Shown: piece by piece, positions 21,341 through 30,045 of the stretch
Layout of the letters: each line of letters begins with the position of its first letter
Position numbering within the stretch: the first letter of the stretch is position 1
IMG/VR virus record: IMGVR_UViG_3300020477_000026
Coordinates: 1 to 58,283 of that record
Direction: 5' to 3' (one strand)
Length of the DNA: 58,283 bases
Origin: a virus
The notes under the pieces: model-generated
What the model was told of the DNA's origin: nothing
Seen by the model: the letters and a program-made list of their open reading frames with translations, nothing else
Database searches by the model: none
Translations under genes and position numbers: made by a program

Positions 21341-21460
21341 TTATCTCCTTCTTCTTTTCCTTTTCTTGTCTTTTGGTTTATACAGTTTAATTCCTACGTA
21401 AAGACCTGCACCATACGATATAATAACAGATCCAATCCAAAATAGACCTAACGTACTCAT
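21341..21460 (-). CDS. Tiny membrane protein with basic tail, 39 aa
   Basis: ATGA overlap with the stop of the 604-aa gene at 21457-21460. Product: a single hydrophobic helix (LGLFWIGSVIISYGAGLYVG) then KLYKPKDKKRKRRRR, an extremely basic cytoplasmic tail. Fills an otherwise empty gap; its end carries the ribosome site of the next gene. Could be a small holin-like or regulatory membrane peptide. Confidence 0.65.
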   Translation of the reverse strand: MSTLGLFWIGSVIISYGAGLYVGIKLYKPKDKKRKRRRR

Positions 21461-23271
21461 TTGTACTGCATTTGCACTAATGCATTATGTGCAGCATCAC
21501 TTTGTCCCATTAAAAAGTAAGCTGCTATGTTGTTGTCAGATATTTCACCATCTGGCATTCTGCGGTCGGTGAAAAATCCCTGTGTGTCAGGCAGTTGTTT
21601 GGTGGCATCAAAGAAGCTCTTTTGCGCACCCAACACGTTCATAACGATTAGCGTCTTAACCTGGTTGACGTTAGAATACTTACCCTTATCACCCATCTTC
21701 TTCATTATTTTCTTAGCAGCTTTTTCCTTAGCTGCCTTCTTAGCTTCAGCCTTCTTTTGAGGCTTAGGTTTAGCTTTAGCTTGAGGCTTTGGTTCAGGTT
21801 TCTTAGCCTCTGCAACCTTAACTTCTTTTGGCTGCTCTTCAGTATCTTCGGTGTCTTCTACACTATCAGATCCACTAGCCTCTTCTGGTTCTGGCTCAGC
21901 GGCGGCTTTTGGTTCTGGCTGTACGGATTCTTGTTCTGGCTCTGGTTCTGGTCCCGCATCTGCGGTTTCGGGTTCTGGCTCTGGGCTGTCGGTTCCACTT
22001 TCCGACCCTGGGCCAGAAGATTGTGATGTATCTGGTTCACTGCTTGAGGTACTCGGACCCACATCTGGCATCTCCATTTCTGCTTCTACTTTGGCCTCCA
22101 ACGTTGGGCCTGCTGTAGCTCCAGTATCCGATGAACTTGGTCCTACGTCAACATCTAACGATGCTGTTTGTATTGGTGCTACTTCCATTGTAGGAGGTGC
22201 AATATCCATTTGTATTTCAGCTTCTACTGACTCCGTTGTTGGCATTGGCTCAGAACCTGGTTGTGGTCCTGGTCCTAAATCAATTGGTTGTATTGTTACA
22301 TCACCACCTGGCCCAATACCTACATCATTATTACTAAAGATATCTACAGCCACATCAATTGTCTCTTGGTCAAATGTTTGTAGAGCAACAAACTGTTCTA
22401 TTGTTTGTATAGATTGTGTAACAATTGTATTGACGACATTGTATATCACATTAACTGTAACATCATCAAACAAAGGACCTATGCCTAAGTTAATATCCCT
22501 ACCAGAGACTTCTATTGCCAACACTGTTATTCCACCACTAAATGCAAAATTACCTTGGAACAATGTATTTGTTAATGCATTGGTAGCACCAGCTGCTGAT
22601 AGTGTTTGTGTTCCTAACAGAGTTGTAGTAGTACCATCAACCTTTCTTATTCTAAAGTGAATAGAGTCAGCTGAGTCTCTCTTTTCTACTCTTATTGACC
22701 ATGGAACCTCACCACCCCTGTTTATATCACTATTGATAGAACTCATATCAATGCTTTGTATATATGTTGACCCTATTCCTGTTTGTCCAAGTGTGCTATT
22801 AAAGTTGCCACTACCTGTTATCTCTGCACACTTATCTGTTCCTAGGTCACCACACGTATTTCCATTTCGTAATTTTGCAGGACCTTGACCACCCCAGTCA
22901 GATGTCATATCTCCACCAAACTTTTGATTCCGACCCATAGAATTAACCTTAGAGTCAGTTAACAGATCACCTGTCTCTGGATTAGTAACTGTAGTAGTTG
23001 TTGTGGTAGTGGTAGTTGTGGTCGTTGTTGTAGTGCCAGTACCTGATGTTTCTACTGTCTCAGATGTTACTGACTCTTCTTCTACTGTTACACCTGGTGT
23101 GCAAAGACCACTTTGTGTTTCTGGACAAATTGAATTGGCATTAGAAGATGATGGGAATACCAAAAGGAAGACCAATAACAAAAGCAGCAATACCGATAGG
23201 GTTAATCCACCCAAACTCAGAAGGCTCTTCGGTATCACGCTCGGTGGTGGCATAGTCGTCAGGCTGAGCAT
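21457..23271 (-). CDS. Low-complexity exported protein with poly-Thr tract, 604 aa
   Basis: N-terminal hydrophobic segment (LGGLTLSVLLLLLLVFLLVF) then SSSNANS, a likely signal or anchor. A run of 15 or more Thr lies near residues 79-94 (encoded by 22990-23033), followed by a β-rich domain to ~320 (e.g. DSIHFRIRKVDGTTT), an acidic Pro/Glu/Ser linker with repeated EPEPE, and a Lys/Ala helix (KKAEAKKAAKEKAAKKIMKK) before a folded C-terminus. No family recognised. Might be a surface or virion-associated adhesin-like protein; mature protein could be O-modified at Thr, which is speculation. Confidence 0.65.
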   Translation of the reverse strand: MLSLTTMPPPSVIPKSLLSLGGLTLSVLLLLLLVFLLVFPSSSNANSICPETQSGLCTPGVTVEEESVTSETVETSGTGTTTTTTTTTTTTTTTVTNPETGDLLTDSKVNSMGRNQKFGGDMTSDWGGQGPAKLRNGNTCGDLGTDKCAEITGSGNFNSTLGQTGIGSTYIQSIDMSSINSDINRGGEVPWSIRVEKRDSADSIHFRIRKVDGTTTTLLGTQTLSAAGATNALTNTLFQGNFAFSGGITVLAIEVSGRDINLGIGPLFDDVTVNVIYNVVNTIVTQSIQTIEQFVALQTFDQETIDVAVDIFSNNDVGIGPGGDVTIQPIDLGPGPQPGSEPMPTTESVEAEIQMDIAPPTMEVAPIQTASLDVDVGPSSSDTGATAGPTLEAKVEAEMEMPDVGPSTSSSEPDTSQSSGPGSESGTDSPEPEPETADAGPEPEPEQESVQPEPKAAAEPEPEEASGSDSVEDTEDTEEQPKEVKVAEAKKPEPKPQAKAKPKPQKKAEAKKAAKEKAAKKIMKKMGDKGKYSNVNQVKTLIVMNVLGAQKSFFDATKQLPDTQGFFTDRRMPDGEISDNNIAAYFLMGQSDAAHNALVQMQYK

Positions 23272-23277
23272 AATCTG

Positions 23278-23781
23278 TTAATCCTGATTCTCGGAATTCT
23301 CCGTCGTCGGCTCCGAGTTCATCGTCGTTTGTTTTTTTTTATAAAAAACAGAATCAGATGGTGCTTCTTCCCAGTTTTCGTCCCATCCTTCAGATGCTTC
23401 TGCTCCAATCTTTCCTCTATATGGACATGGTGTTCCAGCCATTATCATAGCATCAAACACTCTTGCATCTTGGCACATAACTGCCACACCAGCAACCTTC
23501 ATACCCATACCATAAATTTGTCGAGCTAGTTTTATTCTTTCACAATTTTCATCAGTAATTGTTACACCAGAAGCAAATCCAAATATCTGTGTTTGAATAG
23601 CTGCACTAGCTGCACTCTTACACACATCCGAATTGTTTACTACAATAGATGGTGCTGAAGCAGTAGGTGGTGCTTTGTCAGTTACCACTGTGGAACTGAC
23701 TGTATTTGTTTCGGCGGCCTGTACTGTCAAGATATTCATGAAGCTGAGGAGCACAGCCACCAGCAGAACTTTCTTTGCCAT
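23278..23781 (-). CDS. Secreted hypothetical protein with conserved Cys, 167 aa
   Basis: Signal peptide MAKKVLLVAVLLSFMNILTVQA, cleavage after VQA. The core NSDVCKSAASAAIQTQIFGF, ITDENCERIKLARQIYGMGM and AGVAVMCQDARVFDAMIMAG with PCPYRGKIG holds four Cys, consistent with two disulfides. Acidic C-terminal tail. Similar small periplasmic proteins occur in marine T4-like phages beside structural genes; function unknown. Confidence 0.65.
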   Translation of the reverse strand: MAKKVLLVAVLLSFMNILTVQAAETNTVSSTVVTDKAPPTASAPSIVVNNSDVCKSAASAAIQTQIFGFASGVTITDENCERIKLARQIYGMGMKVAGVAVMCQDARVFDAMIMAGTPCPYRGKIGAEASEGWDENWEEAPSDSVFYKKKQTTMNSEPTTENSENQD

Positions 23782-23819
23782 GCGGTGACTCCATTATACT
23801 TCTTCGACTATTTAGTCAA

Positions 23820-24365
23820 TTAGTACCGTTGCTTGTGCTTCTTTTTACGTGTATATTGCTTTTTAGATTTAACAACTTGGTGTCTTCTAAAAGGTGAGTT
23901 TTTATGAAATAATACGTTGTGTGTGCGTTTTCCACTCCAGTGTGCGGCATTATCTCCTGTACCAACAACACCAGAACCTGTTGCATTAGCTGGTGCGTCT
24001 TCACCAAGGAAACTAGCTGCAACAGCTAAATCATTTGTTAAATCGATGTCTTCGTTAAGTAATCTATCTTCATCCCATTCACTATGTTCTCTTACAAACC
24101 ACAATGCTGCGGCATAAGATGCTATTTTTGAACGACCACCAGGTATCTTAGCTAACAATCTCTTCAACTTCAATACCATGTTATCAAAGATTTTGAATGA
24201 GTTTCTTTGTTCTTGTGTACGTTTATTCTTTGGTACTATAACTTTGCCATCTTTATCAATCACACCAGTTTTGTATGCAGGGAATTTCTCAAATGGTGTT
24301 ACTAACCTTTTGAGGAACTGGTAGACCAACACTGAATCAAATATTCCTGAACTTGGTATAGCCAT
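23820..24365 (-). CDS. T4-like structural-region protein, 181 aa
   Basis: Starts MAIPSSGIFDSVLVYQFLKR, with LVTPFEKFPAYKTGVIDKDG following, then a helical stretch and a strongly basic tail (KSKKQYTRKKKHKQRY) suggesting DNA or head contact. Overlaps the next gene by one base. Its place among virion-type genes supports a structural or head-associated role; not assigned to a T4 gene. Confidence 0.6.
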   Translation of the reverse strand: MAIPSSGIFDSVLVYQFLKRLVTPFEKFPAYKTGVIDKDGKVIVPKNKRTQEQRNSFKIFDNMVLKLKRLLAKIPGGRSKIASYAAALWFVREHSEWDEDRLLNEDIDLTNDLAVAASFLGEDAPANATGSGVVGTGDNAAHWSGKRTHNVLFHKNSPFRRHQVVKSKKQYTRKKKHKQRY

Positions 24366-24745
24366 TAAATTAACCTTAGTCGTTCAACTACATATTCATC
24401 CATCGGTATAGACGATGAAAGATATACAATATTATTTATCTCTAATCGTTCTGGGAGTATTTGTAATAAAACCAAAAATGGTTTTAACAAATGTAGGTAT
24501 TGATCCAGACGAACAAAAAGCAGCTTAACAGCTGCTTCCGGTGTAAAAACGTTGGTCAAAACTACAATGTGGTTCAATATTAAGCGTTCTTTAAGCTCAC
24601 CAGTTTCGAGATATTTGTTGAATAGTCTCTTGATATATTTAAATCTCTTCAAGTCATCATAAAATTCTTCAGTAGACTGACATTGAGGATTATCATAAAA
24701 CCTTGCGGCAAATAAGAGAAAATTGTCCTCAGTTAATATATTCAT
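24365..24745 (-). CDS. Conserved-looking phage protein, 126 aa
   Basis: All-helical: LTEDNFLLFAARFYDNPQCQ, EEFYDDLKRFKYIKRLFNKY, GELKERLILNHIVVLTNVFT and VYLSSSIPMDEYVVERL. It resembles a widespread uncharacterised protein of marine T4-like phages that precedes or follows head and neck genes. No catalytic motif. Recognition is from memory of pattern, not a search. Confidence 0.6.
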   Translation of the reverse strand: MNILTEDNFLLFAARFYDNPQCQSTEEFYDDLKRFKYIKRLFNKYLETGELKERLILNHIVVLTNVFTPEAAVKLLFVRLDQYLHLLKPFLVLLQILPERLEINNIVYLSSSIPMDEYVVERLRLI

Positions 24746-24750
24746 TTAAT

Positions 24751-25263
24751 TTATGAAGCGTCCATCGTGCCTTGTACGTTTGATCCAGTTTCGTTAGAAC
24801 TCTTACTTGTAACTATCCAAGCAGCACCATTCCAAAGCAATGAAATACTTTCTCCAACAGTTTGGAATGTATACGTACCTGCAGATCCCAATCCAGTAAA
24901 ATCAACATCGGTAGTATTATCGACGTTCTTTGCAACAACAATCTTGACGTGTCCGACTGTAGTTGCGTTTGCTAATGTTGTTTGACAATTATTGTCATCA
25001 GCATCCAATTGTGAAACAGTTTTTGTTAAGCTCAAAGCAGCATTGTTAGAGGTTACGTTCTCTTGTGTTACAGCTAACACTTGGCCAACGGTGAGAGTTG
25101 TAATCTCAGCGTTGGCCATCTTAACATTAGCTGTAATGTCACTAAAGAACGTGTTAACAGTCACCTTCTGAGTGTTGGCAGTTCCCGAAGTGTTTGACAC
25201 TAATACAAGAACGTCTGAATTTGCTGGGGCGCCACCAGCACCCAATCCGGTGATCTTAGGCAT
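24751..25263 (-). CDS. Virion structural protein candidate, paralogue A
   Basis: 170 residues, Thr/Ala/Asn-rich β protein starting MPKITGLGAGGAPANSDVLV. The C-terminal half (ANATTVGHVKIVVAKNVDN ... GESISLLWNGAAWIV) aligns with the neighbour at 25266-25748 (ANGNAIGQIKVIVHKTDG ... DTAVCMWTGAAWVV), so the two are tandem paralogues. The Lxx/W-x-G-A-A-W end is like tail-fibre or capsid-decoration domains. Not assigned further. Confidence 0.6.
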   Translation of the reverse strand: MPKITGLGAGGAPANSDVLVLVSNTSGTANTQKVTVNTFFSDITANVKMANAEITTLTVGQVLAVTQENVTSNNAALSLTKTVSQLDADDNNCQTTLANATTVGHVKIVVAKNVDNTTDVDFTGLGSAGTYTFQTVGESISLLWNGAAWIVTSKSSNETGSNVQGTMDAS

Positions 25264-25265
25264 GG

Positions 25266-25748
25266 TTAACCGACAATCGTATCTGCGTCACCCGAGCTAC
25301 CAGAAGCAGCACTGAGGACTACCCAAGCCGCGCCAGTCCACATACAAACAGCTGTATCACCAGCGTCTGTGAATGTTAGATTGGTGAAACCTGATTTAGT
25401 TGCAGGGGTACAGACGGTTGATCCACCATCTGTTTTATGAACGATTACCTTAATCTGACCAATAGCATTACCATTTGCAAGTGTGGATGCAGTAGTATCT
25501 GTTGTGGTCAAAAATGTAACAAACGTGTTCGTGCTAACAGCAGCACTAGACGATACTGTTTGATCATCATATCCTTCACCAGATGTTGGGAAGGCCAAGT
25601 ACGATGGAATCTCATTGAACAGCGTCTTGGTTGTGATCTTCTTGTTTGTTGGACTTGAACCAGCAGCGTCATCAATGATGTGAAGTACATCAGTGTTGGC
25701 AACTCCCGAGCTCAGTTCCGTTAAAGCTGTAATTTTTCTATCAGCCAT
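25266..25748 (-). CDS. Virion structural protein candidate, paralogue B
   Basis: 160 residues; N-terminus MADRKITALTELSSGVANTD resembles the head-binding start of some tail fibres (KIT.L.....). C-terminal β domain shared with paralogue A. AGGAGT ribosome site; the leader contains a CCCC-GCTA-GGGG hairpin (about 25769-25780) followed by TATATAAA. Probably a virion surface protein. Confidence 0.6.
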   Translation of the reverse strand: MADRKITALTELSSGVANTDVLHIIDDAAGSSPTNKKITTKTLFNEIPSYLAFPTSGEGYDDQTVSSSAAVSTNTFVTFLTTTDTTASTLANGNAIGQIKVIVHKTDGGSTVCTPATKSGFTNLTFTDAGDTAVCMWTGAAWVVLSAASGSSGDADTIVG

Positions 25749-25831
25749 TTCTTACTCCTTTATATAAACCCCTAGCGGGGAATGCTACTCCAGGCACGCA
25801 CGCAGCGTCCTAGATCACCTAAACATATTTA

Positions 25832-26032
25832 TTAACCCAGTGTGACACCTGTGAGAACTTCACGTGAACCACTAGAAGAACCAGCAGTAGTTGTTAGTGT
25901 GTTTACAGTGTCACCAGTTTTTGTAACTGCTGTTCCCCAAATAGCTGTACCTGCATCAGGACCACCAACAGCTGAACCACCACCGTGATCACCATCAACA
26001 TGTTGATGGTGATCTTTGGCATTATCTAATCC
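25832..26032 (-). pseudogene. Gly-rich coding-like fragment without a start codon
   Basis: A 66-codon frame with protein-like content (DHHQHVDGDHGGGSAVGG ... AIWGTAVTKTGDTVNTLTT) ends at TAA 25834-25832. Directly upstream in frame is TAG, and no ATG/GTG/TTG follows before the conserved-looking part. An ATG at about 26022 is in another frame and would need a -1 shift. The AIWGTAVTKTGD segment recalls MGLWGTAHASAD of the neighbour gene at 26038. Either a degraded paralogue, a programmed frameshift or a base-call error. Confidence 0.5.
25987..26014. repeat. Perfect 28-bp palindrome
   Basis: GATCACCATCAACA joined to its exact reverse complement TGTTGATGGTGATC with no loop. It lies at the 5' end of the start-less fragment, 24 bases past the stop of the gene at 26038. 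It can extrude as a cruciform or form an RNA hairpin; no T-run follows. Could be a processing site, protein-binding dyad or recombination scar. Confidence 0.75.
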
Positions 26033-26037
26033 CTATA

Positions 26038-26661
26038 TTAAGCAACAACTGTTTCTGTTACTGCAGTCAAGCCTGACATTACTAGTGATGCAGCTAGGTT
26101 AGTTCCACCACGTACTGTATCAGATATTGTTCCACTGTTAAGTGAAATGTTATGTCCACCTATTGTTAGAACGTCTCCAACAGACAGACTTAAACTTGTC
26201 TTTGTAAACTGCAGTCTGTTTGCATCTGAATTACTTGAATCGTAATCTAGTGTGTAGTCACCTTGACCAGCACTCGATTGGTTACCATTGTCAACTGTGA
26301 ATTGTGGTGTACCAGCAACTGTTACTTCCTCATCGTAAGTTACTTCAACTGTAAGTTGTGCACCACCATCATTAGCAGAGATATCTGTAGATGCAGTTGA
26401 ACCTTTAATAAATCTTATATGAGTAATTGTTGGTGCTCTTAAACCAGTTGTATCAGTTGAACCAGCTAAGTTTCCGATTGCAATTAGTACTTCTTCTTGC
26501 GCAGACGCATTGTCATTGCCTGAAGCAGCAGTACCAGCTTTTTGTACCCATCCTGATTGATTTGCAAAGATATCCTGTTTCTTATAATCTGCATTTTCGT
26601 CAGTAGGGTAATTTTTAGGCTTGTTATCAGCACTAGCGTGCGCTGTTCCCCATAAACCCAT
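26038..26661 (-). CDS. Virion structural protein candidate, 207 aa
   Basis: Begins MGLWGTAHASADNKPKNYPT, a pattern of a head/neck-associated family in marine T4-like phages (WGTA...NKPK......GWV...G). Residues ~80-200 form a β-sandwich-like region (THIRFIKG, LTVEVTYDEEVTVAGTPQFT, LTIGGHNI) resembling bacterial surface domains found in phage capsid or fibre proteins. TAATG overlap with the small gene upstream indicates translational coupling. Confidence 0.65.
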   Translation of the reverse strand: MGLWGTAHASADNKPKNYPTDENADYKKQDIFANQSGWVQKAGTAASGNDNASAQEEVLIAIGNLAGSTDTTGLRAPTITHIRFIKGSTASTDISANDGGAQLTVEVTYDEEVTVAGTPQFTVDNGNQSSAGQGDYTLDYDSSNSDANRLQFTKTSLSLSVGDVLTIGGHNISLNSGTISDTVRGGTNLAASLVMSGLTAVTETVVA

Positions 26662-26783
26662 TAGTCTTCTCCTTTAGTTAGTGTCTTCATATATTCAGAC
26701 GTTTTTTGTAATTTCAATTTCCCATATTTATCTGTAAGCCGAGCTTCTTCTTCCTTCGACTCTTTTTTCTTTGGTTCAGCCAT
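26661..26783 (-). CDS. Small charged protein, 40 aa
   Basis: Both ends overlap neighbours as TAATG (26781-26785 and 26659-26663), so it is a coupled link between two structural genes. Product MAEPKKKESKEEEARLTDKY and GKLKLQKTSEYMKTLTKGED is highly charged and helical. No family recognised; perfect fit to an otherwise unexplained gap supports it. Confidence 0.7.
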   Translation of the reverse strand: MAEPKKKESKEEEARLTDKYGKLKLQKTSEYMKTLTKGED

Positions 26784-29761
26784 TAGTTATAGTGTCCTGA
26801 AGCTGATCTCACACCATGACGTTTTGATTGTGTTTTATCAATAGCCATTGGATCTTTCTTTTGGTGAGCCGGACTCTTTGATAAGTCATGGCCACCAGCT
26901 ACAACACCTAATGCTTTTGGAGAATGTTTCATGTGCTTTTGCATTTCTTCTTTTTCAGCCGGCTTGGCTTGATTATACCTATGCAAAGCAGCCTGTGCAA
27001 CAGTTGGGTGGACCTTTTGCTTTCCACTATCAAAGTGCACACCATCATGGTTATGACCAACAGAAACAACTTTTCTCAATTGCATGGCAATATGTTCTGG
27101 CTCTTCTTTAGATGACTTTGTCACTCTATGACCAGAACGCTCAGTTTCACCAACCTTGGCTCCTCCACCTTTACGAGCTTCTTCAATCTCTTCGATTGCT
27201 TCTTGCTGCTCTGGTGTGTAATCTTCTTTCATTTTCTTCTTTTTGTGACCATGGTTCATTTCAGAAATGACTTCGAGGTCATTACTATCAACAATTTCAA
27301 TACCATGTTCAAACTGTACACTATACCAAGCTACTTCTCCATCAACTGGATCAGCATGCTCTCCATGAACACACTCACCTTCACCATACTGTTCATGAGC
27401 AACCTGCTTCATGCACATATGTTGTACATTGGCTGGATTCTCATCTGCTTCAGCTAGTGCGGCAAGTTCTTCATCTGACCAAAATGTTTCAGCATGTTCT
27501 CGAGCTACGGCATGACCACCTTTCTCTTTACTCTTCATATGGTCCGACTTATTGTAGAACTTCTTGGCAATTGACATATACTTTGCAGCAACTTCTGAGT
27601 TTCCAGAGCTACCAGCTTGTTTAGCTTTCTGGTAGTAATGCTTAGCAAGTTCTGCAGCCTGACCTGCACTTCTTACTTTTTCATCTCCAGCGCCTTCTTC
27701 AATTGTAATTTCAGTTTCTTCGTTATGTCTTTGAAGTTGTTTTTGAATCTTGGGATGGTCCGAGATACCAGGAGTTATCTTCTCCATTTTCTTAACAGCA
27801 CCAGTCATATTGCCACCAGAATATCTCTTGTCAGCAACAATACCAGCGGCTTGTTTAATTTGGTCTGACGTAAAACCAGAAGGCTTCTTTTTGAATGTCT
27901 TCATTCCATCACCAGAAGCCATGCGTTTCATAGCACCTTCTTTCATGGCTTTTTTGATAGCCTTACGACGATTGTGAAGATACTTGTCAGATTTATCTAC
28001 GTCACCATCGTTGTCAATGTCATCATCTTCTTTACCAACTGGATCAAGTTTTCCTTTGCCTCTCAATCCTTGGGTGAAGTCCATCTTTGGAGCCTTCATG
28101 GTAAAATTTCTTTCCATGATGTCCTCATAGTCATCAAGGAATGCATTAACCTGTGTTGACAAACCAATGCTTTCTTCAATTTCAACTTCTTCAGAAGCAT
28201 ATGCAGGTTTGCCCATATTGGCTCTTTGCTTTTTAGCTTGATCTTTGACAGCTTTAAGTTTTTGTTTTGCCAAACTTGCAGCAGCCTTTTGTTGAGCTAT
28301 CTTTTTCTGAGCCTGCATCTTAGCTTGAATTTTATCCGTCTTAGCTTGGATCTTTTGTGTTTTTCTTTCAGCAGCATCTGCACGACCTTGGGTCGACATT
28401 CTACCAGCTGCCATTCTACCAAGTTTCATGGCTCCTCTACCAGCAGCCATGGCTCCTTTACCAGCTATTTTAGCGGTACCCATAACTGCTTTACCGCCTA
28501 ATCTTGCCATTGCACCGACAAGCTCTTCTAGCTCTTCGTAAGAGGCTTCGTTGATTAAATTATCGAATTCATCATCCGACATCTCAACTACATAGTCAAG
28601 CATTTCCTCGGTGAACATTTCGTTGTAGTCAACACCTTCTTCAACAGACTTCTTTTGCTTTGAAGAAGTCATACGATGATGGCTATATAGATCATCATCA
28701 TTTTCCCTTTTCTTAGCTATAGCAGCCCTGATTCTCTCAGCTCCAGCTTTCTGTCTTGCAGTTGCCATTGGAGCTGCTTCATCAACTTCGATATCTTCTT
28801 TAGCAACCTTTTTACGAGACATAGCGTCTTTGAAAGCCTGTGCTCCACCAGTTCTTGGACCACTGGGTTTCGGCCGAGCATAGGCCTGACCTTTATTGAT
28901 CTTTTTCATAAGAGCCATATAGCCTTTAGTAACTCCAGCTCTATTGTAGAATGAGTCTTTGGCTTCATCAACTTCGATGTCTTCCTTAGCAACCTTTTTC
29001 TTTTTCATGTCGTTAAGGTTGAATTTCTCACCCTTCCTATTCATCCGGATGCCTTTTTTCCAATCATCTTTCGAAACGCCTTTGTCACCATACATTTCTC
29101 TATGAGCATACCATCCGTCATCAACTTCCATTTCGTCAATATCATCATCTTCTTTAATACCAGCAACGGTTCTCTTGACAATTTCCTTACCACCTTGAGC
29201 AGTGCCTTTAGCGGTTGATACAGTACCGGCTGCACCACCTTTACCGGTGTCTTTCAAGCCACCCACAACACCTTTACCGGCTGCTACAGCACCTCCGGCA
29301 ACACCTTTTGCAGCTCCCTTAGTAGCAGCTGCTGTTCCACCAGCAACACTACCAGCAACCTTACCTGTTGTCCTTGCGGCACCACCAGCAACCTTGCCAG
29401 CAGTCTTCATCGTACCACCAGCAACCTTACCAGCTACTCTTGCTGTACCACCAACAGCTTTACCAGCTGCTTTTGCTGCACCACCAATGGCGCTACCAAT
29501 TGCACCACCAATGCTTTCTTTTACATGCCTGACCCTAACACCAGAATCTTTGGCATCATCAACTTCTGTATCAGAAAGTTTCTCTCCAACTTTGATACCA
29601 CCATGAGCTGCTAGCTTCTTGCCAACTGCCTTGACAGTATAGTGTGTTCCATTAGGGTGAGGCTCGAGATGCATCTCCATTGCCTCTAGTACTTCTTCTT
29701 CGTTATCTAAAACAGCCTTAGCTGCATCTAAGACGCTATCTGAAAATCCAAACCTGTTCAT
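26783..29761 (-). CDS. Large head-internal/prohead-core-like protein, 992 aa
   Basis: N-terminal MNRFGFSDSVLDAAKAVLDN, then an Ala/Gly/Lys repeat region (~85-180; units like AGKVAGGT), a duplicated KVAKEDIEVDEA segment, an EF-hand-like DDDIDNDGDVDKSDKYLH, and a C-terminal basic tail. Several (V/I/L)xE followed by A or G (VDE|A, INE|A, IEE|G) match T4 prohead protease gp21 sites, implying cleavage during head maturation. Late-region context. Likely packaged inside the head; assignment to gp67/68-type core or internal protein is inference. Confidence 0.65.
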   Translation of the reverse strand: MNRFGFSDSVLDAAKAVLDNEEEVLEAMEMHLEPHPNGTHYTVKAVGKKLAAHGGIKVGEKLSDTEVDDAKDSGVRVRHVKESIGGAIGSAIGGAAKAAGKAVGGTARVAGKVAGGTMKTAGKVAGGAARTTGKVAGSVAGGTAAATKGAAKGVAGGAVAAGKGVVGGLKDTGKGGAAGTVSTAKGTAQGGKEIVKRTVAGIKEDDDIDEMEVDDGWYAHREMYGDKGVSKDDWKKGIRMNRKGEKFNLNDMKKKKVAKEDIEVDEAKDSFYNRAGVTKGYMALMKKINKGQAYARPKPSGPRTGGAQAFKDAMSRKKVAKEDIEVDEAAPMATARQKAGAERIRAAIAKKRENDDDLYSHHRMTSSKQKKSVEEGVDYNEMFTEEMLDYVVEMSDDEFDNLINEASYEELEELVGAMARLGGKAVMGTAKIAGKGAMAAGRGAMKLGRMAAGRMSTQGRADAAERKTQKIQAKTDKIQAKMQAQKKIAQQKAAASLAKQKLKAVKDQAKKQRANMGKPAYASEEVEIEESIGLSTQVNAFLDDYEDIMERNFTMKAPKMDFTQGLRGKGKLDPVGKEDDDIDNDGDVDKSDKYLHNRRKAIKKAMKEGAMKRMASGDGMKTFKKKPSGFTSDQIKQAAGIVADKRYSGGNMTGAVKKMEKITPGISDHPKIQKQLQRHNEETEITIEEGAGDEKVRSAGQAAELAKHYYQKAKQAGSSGNSEVAAKYMSIAKKFYNKSDHMKSKEKGGHAVAREHAETFWSDEELAALAEADENPANVQHMCMKQVAHEQYGEGECVHGEHADPVDGEVAWYSVQFEHGIEIVDSNDLEVISEMNHGHKKKKMKEDYTPEQQEAIEEIEEARKGGGAKVGETERSGHRVTKSSKEEPEHIAMQLRKVVSVGHNHDGVHFDSGKQKVHPTVAQAALHRYNQAKPAEKEEMQKHMKHSPKALGVVAGGHDLSKSPAHQKKDPMAIDKTQSKRHGVRSASGHYN

Positions 29762-30045
29762 TTTGTGTCTCCTTTTTGAACTCTGTTTCTTAACCTTCTG
29801 AAGATTTCGTTGTCGTCCTCAACAGCGTCCATGAAAATTGATAGTAATTTGTATAGTTTCTTTCGTAATCTTGGAACCATTAGACTTTTTTCACCAGTCC
29901 TAATAGCTCGTCTCATCAATTCCAGATCTTTACGATCTTCCATACCAAGTAATAACAATCGTTGCAAGTTCTTGGGTACGACATTTTCATCAAGGTCCTG
30001 TGCAAGTTCTTCATGTTTATTTATAAATTCTTCGAACTTCTTCAT
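29758..30045 (-). CDS. Small helical structural-region protein, 95 aa
   Basis: ATGA overlap with the next gene. All-helical and charged: EFINKHEELAQDLDE, KNLQRLLLLGMEDRKDLEL, RLRKKLYKLLSIFMDAVEDD. Occurs as a link between the two giant internal-protein genes. A TATAAATA octamer at 30018-30025 falls inside its coding sequence and may be chance. No family name known to me. Confidence 0.6.
   Translation of the reverse strand: MKKFEEFINKHEELAQDLDENVVPKNLQRLLLLGMEDRKDLELMRRAIRTGEKSLMVPRLRKKLYKLLSIFMDAVEDDNEIFRRLRNRVQKGDTK

Noticed and set aside
21851-22660. Long rightward open frame opposite the 604-aa protein
   Set aside because: It mirrors low-complexity Pro/Glu/Ser/Thr codons, has no ribosome site, and yields repetitive Ser/Gly/Pro sequence; a shadow of the real gene.
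29202-29606. Rightward open frame opposite the Ala/Gly repeat region
   Set aside because: Pro/Ala-rich product created by the complement of repetitive GCA/GGT codons; no start signals and opposite to the operon.
30018-30025. TATAAATA inside the 95-aa gene
   Set aside because: It encodes part of an EFINKHEE helix and is 250 bases from the next start; kept only as a remark.
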